In this document: in pieces, positions 56,701-64,000 of the stretch | Numbering within the stretch: the stretch's first letter is position 1 | Layout of the letters: every line of letters starts with the position of its first letter | Source: Trichaptum fuscoviolaceum | Taxonomy: Eukaryota > Basidiomycota > Agaricomycetes > Hymenochaetales > Trichaptaceae | Direction: 5' to 3' | NCBI GenBank assembly: GCA_910574455.1 | Contig: CAJSYZ010000005.1 | Location: forward strand, 4,464,001-4,528,000 | DNA length: 64,000 nucleotides | The notes under the pieces: generated by a model | Database searches by the model: none | What the model was told of the DNA's origin: nothing | Seen by the model: the letters and a program-made list of their open reading frames with translations, nothing else | Position numbers and translations under genes: made by a program

Positions 56701-57954
56701 CAAGAGCGTCCGAGTCAATGTTGCAGGTGAAGGACTTCCAAGTTGGGTCTCGGCCCGGGAGTGTCACGCCGGTCACTGGCACTGCCAGTGCATTCGCTGC
56801 CAGTGGCAGGCTCATTAGTCGTAATCTAGTACTAGTCGGGATGATGTTTAATAATTGAGTCTAAATCAAGCTTCGCACTCACTATTACATCGACTTGACA
56901 GTACCAGATACTGATTCAGACGCGATGCAAGATTCAAACTTCAAACTCACAAATTGATCCTTTCTGAGACTGGCAACTCAAGACCTCCACCCTCTTCACC
57001 GATGAAAGTGGAATCATCTGTGTTGCGAAGCGCCCTGACAGGGCGTTTTGTCTTGTCGTTCCGCCTTGACGTAGCGGGCGAGTCTATTATGTCCGTTTCT
57101 TCACCAGAAAGACTCTCGTTCGGTCCTGCAGGAGCGTGAAAGAATGCGTCGCTGGGAGTGGCGGCAGACCTGGACATCTTTGCGGTCTGCACACGTGTGC
57201 GAAATGGAAGTTCACCTTTGGAATCTTCCTTCCTAGCCTTTTTTGCAGGCTTCCTGTTTGGCTCATCCATACTCGCTGCTTCGCATGAACGTGAGTCACA
57301 GTGTTCAACCTCCAAGCTTTGAGATCATCTGAAAATGTATAGGCAATGTTACTCACGAATATCCAAGTCTTCGTTGTGTCCATCTTCACAACCCGATACG
57401 TCTTTAACATCGTTCTTCAAGCCTGTTTATGCTAGTTCAAATCTGTGTCATCACTGATCTAAAGTTGAAGACTTACTACTAGCTTCGCCTTTTGGCTTTC
57501 TATGTCCACATTTGCCAGTGAGTTTGGGCACTGTTGAGCCCATCTGGGTGCGTGTCTCAAGAGCCTTCAACAAGTTGTTTTCAAGCTCTACGGTCTCTAG
57601 CATCGCTGCTTCTTGGTTCTCTGCTGCAGTCACCTTCTTGCGAACCTTGTCAGCTGCCTCTTGTTCTTTTGCTGCCCGTTTTTGCTCCGCAGCGAGTTTT
57701 TTCCTCTCTTTCGCAACCGCGACTTGCTGGGCCGCAGCTCTGCGGAAAGCTGCCCGCTCTTCCTTCTGCTTTTCCTTCTCTTCCTTCTCCTTCAATGCCT
57801 CATCCCGCCTTTCTGCCTGCCGTACTTTCTTTTTCTCTTTTTCTTCCTTCTCCCGCAATATCTCCTCCTGTGTTCGTCTTGTTCTGAGCTGTTCAACTAC
57901 TGCTCCGGGGTGCTGATCGCTGTTCTTAGCCCTTGTCTGTCTTCGAGTTGACAT
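53734..57954 (-). CDS. Plavaka companion gene, many small exons, acidic C-terminus
   Basis: Starts MSTRRQTRAKNSD at 57954 with a long Lys/Glu/Arg/Ala coiled coil (EEILREKEEKEKKKVRQ, KERKKLAAEQKRAAKEQEAA). About a dozen small exons with GT-AG introns follow, encoding basic linker pieces such as GSDPKRLTRPAQAC and TVTKNGKRKSPPDTDSQ. A globular part runs from about 54970 to 54370 (PWQTPDNKLISSLWGKVFD, WRKKLFEKAEQSVASFI, GKPIGALALAATA). It is then joined to QNIKEELGGAEWYF and a Gly/Glu/Asp-rich tail ending DCVDF. I recall such proteins beside Plavaka elements, some labelled DUF6532, but I cannot verify this. Exact junctions near 57300-57420 are unclear, so it may be damaged. Likely nuclear; role in transposition unknown. 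Confidence 0.55.
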
Positions 57955-58191
57955 TTTGTGCAGTGTTTTGAGTCTTGTATGAGGATAAGATGGATCGAAG
58001 GTGCAAGTTCAAGATCAGGGAGGCGGGGGCGTCTATCTTAGACAAGTTGAAAATTTACGCCCACTACTGCTATGACTAATTTTAACTCAGGTTCACTCAG
58101 GCTCACTGGCAGCCTCAGGCTGAGGCTCAGGTGTGAGACCCAAAGACCCAAGACGTGTACTAGTACTACTACTGAGGCTACATTCAAGTTG

Positions 58192-61100
58192 ATGCCAGCG
58201 ACACGGAAAAAGCACGATCCCTTTCATTTTCCACCAACTATTCGATGCACCTTGCCCGGCTGTAGTAGGATGTTCAAGAGTCAATCTGGAAGAACATGAC
58301 ATGAATATTCAGCTCATCCAACGTCATTCATGGCAAGTCCTACTGCCAGTGGTAGTGGTCATGACTATGATTCTTCACCCATTCCAAGTCGACCCACACG
58401 AGCTCCAACTTTTCAAGTTCTCCCTAGGTTGTCTGAACTTCCAACAGAAAGTCATCTTGAGAGTGGCTCTGACTCCTACGATTACGATATCTCCATGCTT
58501 ACACAAGATATCTCGATGCTCAGTATAGTAGGCCGAGACGAACTGCTTGACAGAGCCTGACGAGGTCTCGGATTTGGATATTACTAGTACGCTGCTCGAT
58601 GGAGATGCACAGAAGTTGTACAATGTCATTGATGCTACGAGAGTTGGTGATGTGCCTTGGAAATCCTTCAGTAACTTCTATACGAATGACAATGGCCAAA
58701 AGGCAACAAACGAGAACTCCGAGTCATGGAAGAGGAAAGAGTATGATGTATGGTATCGGGATCCTTTGGAAGTGATCCGTAATTTGGTGGATAATCCGGC
58801 TTTGGAAAGCGAATTCGACTGTGTTCCATTTCGTGAATATCAGCCAAAGGAGGACTCTGATGCCAGTGACAACAAAGAACGAGTGTTCAGAAATTACATG
58901 TCCGGAAATTTTGCTTGGGAACAGGCTGTAGGTCATGACTCATGAACTCGCAGGAAACATACTGATTATCCTTGACTTAGAATAAGATCTACGCCGAAGA
59001 TAAAGCAGTCCATGGATCTATGTTTGTCCCGGTAATCTTAGGGAGCGACAAGACAACAGTCTCTGTCGGAACTGGAAACAACGAATACTATCCGTTATAT
59101 CTCTCCATCGGGAATATATCTAACAAGGCCCGGCGGTCACAGAAATTGAATACAGTCCAGCTTATAGCATTTCTAGCAATACCAAAGAGTGTGTACCATA
59201 CCATAATATTTGATTAGTTCTGACACATTTTGCAGCTGAGCGGCAATACGAAAAGTCGGATGAATTCCGCCGCTTTCGACATCAAGTCTTTCATTCATCT
59301 ATATCGAGAATCTTGAGACCACTGAAGAGCGCAATGTCCATGAACAAAGAGCGAACCATTCTCCGGTGCCCTGATGGTCACTTTCGTAGGTCGATTCTCG
59401 GACTCGGCTCGTATATAGCCGATTATCCGGAACAGGTGAGTCTATGCGCAATATGCACAGGATGGTGCTGCAAGTAAGTACCGTCCTTCCCCAACATCGC
59501 ATCCGAGCCCGAGAAAATGGCTTAATGTGTCTTTATAGATGCACAGCACCTCACAAGAACCTAGATAATCCGGAATTCTTTACAAATCCTCGAACAAAAG
59601 AGCTGCACGAACGATTGATAGAACAAGTCGATGATAACAGCATAAGTAGAGCAACAATTCGTAAAGAGTATGGGTTCCACCAAGATATTGTGGTAAGGGT
59701 TCCGAATTCTCCATTGGATGTGCACTTACCACAACGATAACCCGTAGCCCTTCACCAATGACTTCCCGCGTGCAGATATATGCGATCTCATTTCTCCGGA
59801 CCTTCTGCACCAAATCATCAAAGGCGTGTTCAAGGATCATCTTGTCGAGTGGATATGCCAGAGCTTGACCACAACAGAGCTGGATATTGTGGATAAAAGG
59901 TGCTATTCTCTTACAAGTAGAATAATATGAGTCTCAGTGCTAACTTTCGCATAGAATCAGAGTCGCTGCTCCTTTTCCTGGTCTTAGCAGATTTCCCGAA
60001 GGTCGAGGCTTCAAGCAATGGACAGGTAATGATTCAAAGGCACTTATGAAAGTATATGGTCTTTTCATCTCGTTTGACACGGTGGTTTGCTGATATTTGA
60101 TGCAATCCGCTTAGGTATATCTTCCGGCTATTGTGGGCATTGTGCACGATAATATAATTCACGCATTGAGTGCATTTCTGGACTTCTGTTACCTTGTGCG
60201 TCGGTACACGATAACAGCCTCGACTCTTGATCAGATCAAAGCCTCTCTGGATCACTTTCATCAATATCGGCAAATATTCATAGCGAAGGGCATCCGGGAT
60301 AACTTTTCGCTGCCATGACAACATGCCATGACCCATTATCCTACAATGATCCCTCTCTTTGCTGCACCTAGCGGGTTGTGTTCATCTATAACAGAAAACA
60401 AACACATCTACGCGGTCAAGCAGACATGGCGACGTTCAAACAAAAATGATCCTTTGGGTCAGATGATTACAGCAAACCAACGACTCAGCAAACTTATTGC
60501 GTCGAGGGCAGACTTCAAAAGGCGTGGACTGCTGGACGATACGCTGGCTGAGGCTACGTGGAAAGCCTTGCGAGACGTTCTGCGGAGAAATATATCAGAG
60601 ACGGTCACGGATGACACTGAGAGGACCCGTAATCAAAGAGAGGAAATGCAACATCATGGCGTACTATTTGTAGGTGCAGCCAATGATACAGAGGACTTCT
60701 TCGATGATATTGCGGCCAATCAAGAGCCAAATTAAATTGCAGATCTGGACGATTCGGAAGGTTTAGCGGATGGGCCACAGCGTGGTGCGGTTCATGGCAG
60801 AGGATTTGCTGAATGCCAGTTCCACTTGGGTGGCAGAAATGACCCTTTGAGCTTAATGCTAATGGCTTCGAGACAGCGTCAGTAACACGTCTTTCTGATG
60901 CTGCACATCTAACTTCCTTGTTGTCGTCCACACAGAGTCCAGCAAGGTGTACCCTAAACAGCTCAGCGCTCTTGCGGCAAAAAAAGGCCATCCAGAGCTC
61001 CGACAGCTCCGACAACTCATAAAAAAGTACTTATTCAACAAGTACGAAAGGTGCAACCACAACTCCGATTCAGAGTGCTCTGCTGGCATGGCCGAATCGG

Positions 61101-61723
61101 ACTACAACAGATTTGAACACTTTGAACTGGATATGAGCAATGACTTTTCAGTTTTCCATTCGGCCACCGCTTTCTTTGCCTACCGTGGTGAATCGATTCC
61201 CATAGAACAAGCAATGAGGGAAGTGATTAGGTCTAGCCCCTCTTGGCGTGGAAAACCTCGACGAGATGCAGTTCTTGTTCGAGTTAGCTCCGGCAAAAAG
61301 GGATTTGCAGGAATGAGAGTTGCCCGTGTTATGCTTCTATTTTCCTTCACCGACAAAGTGGAACGTCACGAATGTGCTCTCGTCCAGTTTTACAAATGCG
61401 TTGGAGACTCGCCTGACCCAAAAACAAGTATGTGGATAGTCAAACCAGAGTACGAGTTCACGACCCCTACCTCTCAATCTGTCGCAAGTGGTCCTCAACA
61501 GAGTGCCAGTGGCAGAGCCACCTACTGCTCTAAGAGTTCGAAGTTTACCGTGATAGCTCTAGGGGATATCTTTCGGTTAGCTCACCTCCTTGGGGTCCCG
61601 AAGGGTGATGAATCTCCTCCGAAATCATTGGAACCGGAAGGCTCCTTGGACTTTTACGATAAGTTTTATGTTAACAGATTTGCTGATATGCACATGCATG
61701 AAACATTATACGAAGCCAGATAA
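58192..61723 (+). pseudogene. Plavaka (CACTA superfamily) transposase, broken
   Basis: The N-terminus has the first half of a C2H2 finger (RCTLPGCSRMFKSQSGRT), cut by a TGA at 58297-58299. Family hallmarks then follow over several exons: WYRDPLEVIRNLVDNP, YYPLYLSIGNISNKARRS, CPDGHFRRSILGLGSYIADY, TNDFPRADICDLISPDLLHQ, IKGVFKDHLVEW, APFPGLSRFPEGRGFKQW and SSITENKHIYAVKQTWRRS. Near the C-terminus are MRVARVMLLFSFTD and WIVKPEYEF, ending FYVNRFADMHMHETLYEAR. Further lesions: a frame change near 58550 with no usable intron, a TGA at 60316-60318 after DNFSLP where I remember Arg, and a TAA at 60733-60735. Clearly Plavaka by motif order; clearly not functional as read. Confidence 0.88.
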
Positions 61724-62418
61724 TTTGAATAGAGTTAAATCCTATTTCTAGGCGTTAGCATGCCTGTGAGTATGTTGGAATATATGACTATATAATTTGT
61801 ACCTTGAGAGAGCACGGCAAGGGCATGTCAAATATGATTTCAATGATTAGTATTCAAGTTGTGATGAGGTCATGGCGGTGTACCCTCCAAAATCCGAACT
61901 TGAAGTTATCCTTGACAAGGAGTCGGCGTTAGAAAACACTGGCAGTGGCACACCGAGTCCGACTCCGAGTCGGGTTGGCACAGTACCACTGGCAGTGGCA
62001 CCATGACTAATTTGATTTGATGTATTATTCCATTATAGTGACCGCAGGCCCTTAAGTAGGGCCTATCGTGATGATGGCGCACTTAGAATACATTGTAATT
62101 TAACACTACTGTAACTTGAATGTAATTGTAGAACTTGAAAGCGCAGAATAATTTTAACAAACAAGAAAAAGTGCAAAGGGTATGATCAGATTGAGATATG
62201 CCGAATGACGGTATTGTGAGGCGAAGTGTTGCTTGAAAGACTCTCAGAGGGGAGTGCATACAGTTACAGGAATTGTTCAAGTGTTGATACAATATGTTGG
62301 TGATGGTTTTTATACAGTGCTCCGAGTCCGAGTCGATGGGGGGAACCGCTTTCGAGAATCCGAGAATCCGAGTCGGAGGCGTTCCGAGTGTATACTATTA
62401 GTAAATAAACTGATAGTA
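61724..62418. repeat. CACTA-type subterminal repeats downstream of the Plavaka gene
   Basis: CACTGGCAGTGGCAC at about 61940 and ACTGGCAGTGGCACC at about 61991, interleaved with CCGAGTC words (61954, 61966, 62322, 62328, 62371). The same two words recur at 56700-56810, 58090-58110, 62700-62750, 63290-63310, 63645-63670 and 63930. Confidence 0.6.
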
Positions 62419-63290
62419 CTAGTCGTAGTAAAAAACGGGCCGAGCTTTCAAATTGCCGGCACTCCGAGTCAGGCTCAGGCTCACGCAATTCCGGAACTTG
62501 AACACAGTGCCCTTCCTTTGAGCGGGAGAGAGAGAAAAAGCGAGGAATAAGTAGAAAAAGCCGGGTTCATTGAGTCGTGATGGCCGGGAACAGGTGGGGA
62601 AAGCGTTGTCCTTGATGTAGTGCAGGACTAGGTCATGCCTGGTACCCTTGCCCAGGGTTGATCTCAATGTGAAGGGTTTATTTTTGAGTGACGTTTGGAG
62701 TGCTCCGAGTCGGCGGGTGTCTGCGTACACACTGGCAATCGACACTGGCACGTGAAGAGATAATGGGAGACCGGATCCGGAACTTGGCAATTGAAACAGA
62801 GAGGAGAGTCAGTGCACAATATGCGGGCCAAGTGAGTATTGAGTGGTGTGTATCCCGTCCGGAGTTGTGTGATGATCACACACTCGTTCCGGCTCCGATC
62901 CTTGCAGATTCTGCGAACTGCCCGAGACGGTGCAGTGAGGTCAACGGCGCGCAGTTTCTTCCCACTCTTCAACCTGATCCACTCCGTCTTCCAGCGCAAG
63001 GAGGATTGGAGTTTCCGGTCTGCAACATCGGGATGCTTCAGGCGTCCAACCTATCTCGAGTCGGAGAATTGTGCCGCGATTTCGGCTTTTGCGTCCACTC
63101 AGGCTTGTTCGCCGTTCGCGGCCATGTCTTCGTGGCTCGGTACCCAGTGAATAGTGATTGCCAGAGTGGTTCTTTGCTCAGGCTGCCGAAGTCGCTGGAT
63201 TTCTGCCCAGAACGTTCTGAGTAAGTGCTGGCCCGGTTGTGCTTTGGGTGTGTAGATGACTTGAAGGCCAGGCGACTTTCCTTATATGTC
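62419..63290 (-). pseudogene. LINE (non-LTR retrotransposon) 3' fragment: RNase H and C-terminal Cys motif
   Basis: On the minus strand from about 63270: PKAQPGQHLLRTFW, then ITIHWVPSHEDMAANGEQA, VDAKAEIAAQF, and in the frame 62999-62664 ECVIITQLRTGYTPLNTHL and DSPLCFNCQVPDPVSHYL. This is the order RNase H (WVPxH, N, D, AK) then the CX2C...HxxxxC zinc-like motif found at the end of LINE ORF2 proteins. Two in-frame stops lie in the RNase H part. Near 62700 the frame shifts to 62790-62419, which gives the typical tail TLGKGTRHDLVLHYIKDN. 5' truncated; upstream sequence turns into CACTGGCA repeats near 63300. Confidence 0.82.
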
Positions 63291-63439
63291 TCACTGGCAC
63301 TGGCAGTGCTGTGGCGGCGTGTCTACCACGCAGACATACTACTACTCAGCCTACTAGTAGTAGCCTGGTCTGGGTACGTTACGAAAATAGCTAATACTAG
63401 TACCGCAGCCACTCAGGCTGCAACTACTTATAAAGTATG

Positions 63440-64000
63440 ACTTGAAGAAGCTTCAATGCCAGGTCCTCGCCCTTTGCCCTCCTCGTCCTCGCTCATTCAT
63501 CTGAAAAGTAGTATGTCCTTTCCTCTCGTGTCACTATCCTTCCCGCATTCAACTATTGTCTGCTCTCCCATTCCCCTTATTATTACTGACTGTCTCTTGC
63601 AGCTTTTATTCACAATACGATGAATCCGGGCAACCGAGACCGGATGAAGCGTCCGAGTCGTCCCGGCGGCTCACTGGCACAGCAAGTCAAGCTTGCCAGC
63701 CTGCCAAGTGGCAGCTCTTTGAATTTGGAAGTGAGTTATGTCTTGGCGTCTTATATACACAATTTCAAATTTGTTATCTCACATCCAACTTGGACTTGAA
63801 GTCATCGCCGGTGGGCCGGGCTCAGGTACTATGTACTGCTGTTTAATTGAAATTTTCACCATGCTGAATGTCACCGATCCCCCATTTACCTCAATTAGCC
63901 ATTTAGAAGGCCAGTGGCGACACTGAACTCCGAGTCGAGTTTTTATACCTGTCAGTATTATATCGGGATTCCGTCCAACCCTCCTCTAGTTGGCAGATCA
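63440..64000 (+). other. Possible promoter and first exon of a further gene, cut by the window end
   Basis: A CT-rich stretch (63460-63600) leads to TCTCTTGCAG and, at 63619, ATGAATCCGGGCAACCGAGA, which opens MNPGNRDRMKRPSRPGGS...LNLE before a GTGAGT donor near 63731. No homology recognised, and CCGAGTC and CACTGGCA words run through it, so it may be part of the Plavaka repeat region. Confidence 0.25.

Overview
The window is nuclear DNA from a fungus, almost certainly an agaricomycete basidiomycete. The evidence is the many short GT-AG introns of about 50 nt, a KDZ (Kyakuja-Dileera-Zisupton) transposase with its Cys cluster, a Plavaka (CACTA-type) transposase, a chromodomain Ty3 retrotransposon, and a family of multi-pass membrane proteins that I know from memory only from such fungi. 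I see no rRNA, convincing tRNA, CRISPR array or biosynthetic cluster. All exon joins below were made by hand.

The host backbone is a degenerate tandem array. Each unit holds a minus-strand two-exon membrane-protein gene and, on the plus strand, a small gene whose longer copies carry a C2H2 zinc finger. The membrane genes are at 1-1508 (cut by the window edge), 14825-16607, 21573-23367 and 50756-52566, and all read open. The three partner genes (4785-13078, 18787-19627, 47252-48865) are all broken: by a retrotransposon, by deletion plus inversion, and by a nonsense codon plus frameshift. With insertions removed the unit is roughly 6.4-8.2 kb.

Three large insertions inflate the array. (1) A complete Ty3/gypsy chromovirus at 4813-12750 has 832-bp LTRs and a GTATT target duplication; a related solo LTR lies at 2806-3537. 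(2) A 21-kb KDZ transposon at 25793-46818 carries an apparently intact transposase (42325-45913) and up to five other genes. One of these is split by a 7.25-kb element with 755-bp terminal inverted repeats (26676-33929), which itself contains three solo LTRs and a 1.47-kb hAT-type element, each with a perfect target duplication. (3) A decayed Plavaka element from about 53.2 kb to beyond the end has a minus-strand companion gene (53734-57954), a transposase broken by in-frame TGA codons (58192-61723) and a LINE 3' fragment (62419-63290) among its repeats.

Mutation pattern: the two Ty3 LTRs differ, by eye, only by transitions, mostly at CpG. The stops in Ty3 gag and Plavaka and a Gly-to-Arg change in the Ty3 reverse transcriptase also fit C-to-T change at CpG. 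This would match cytosine methylation of transposons followed by deamination.
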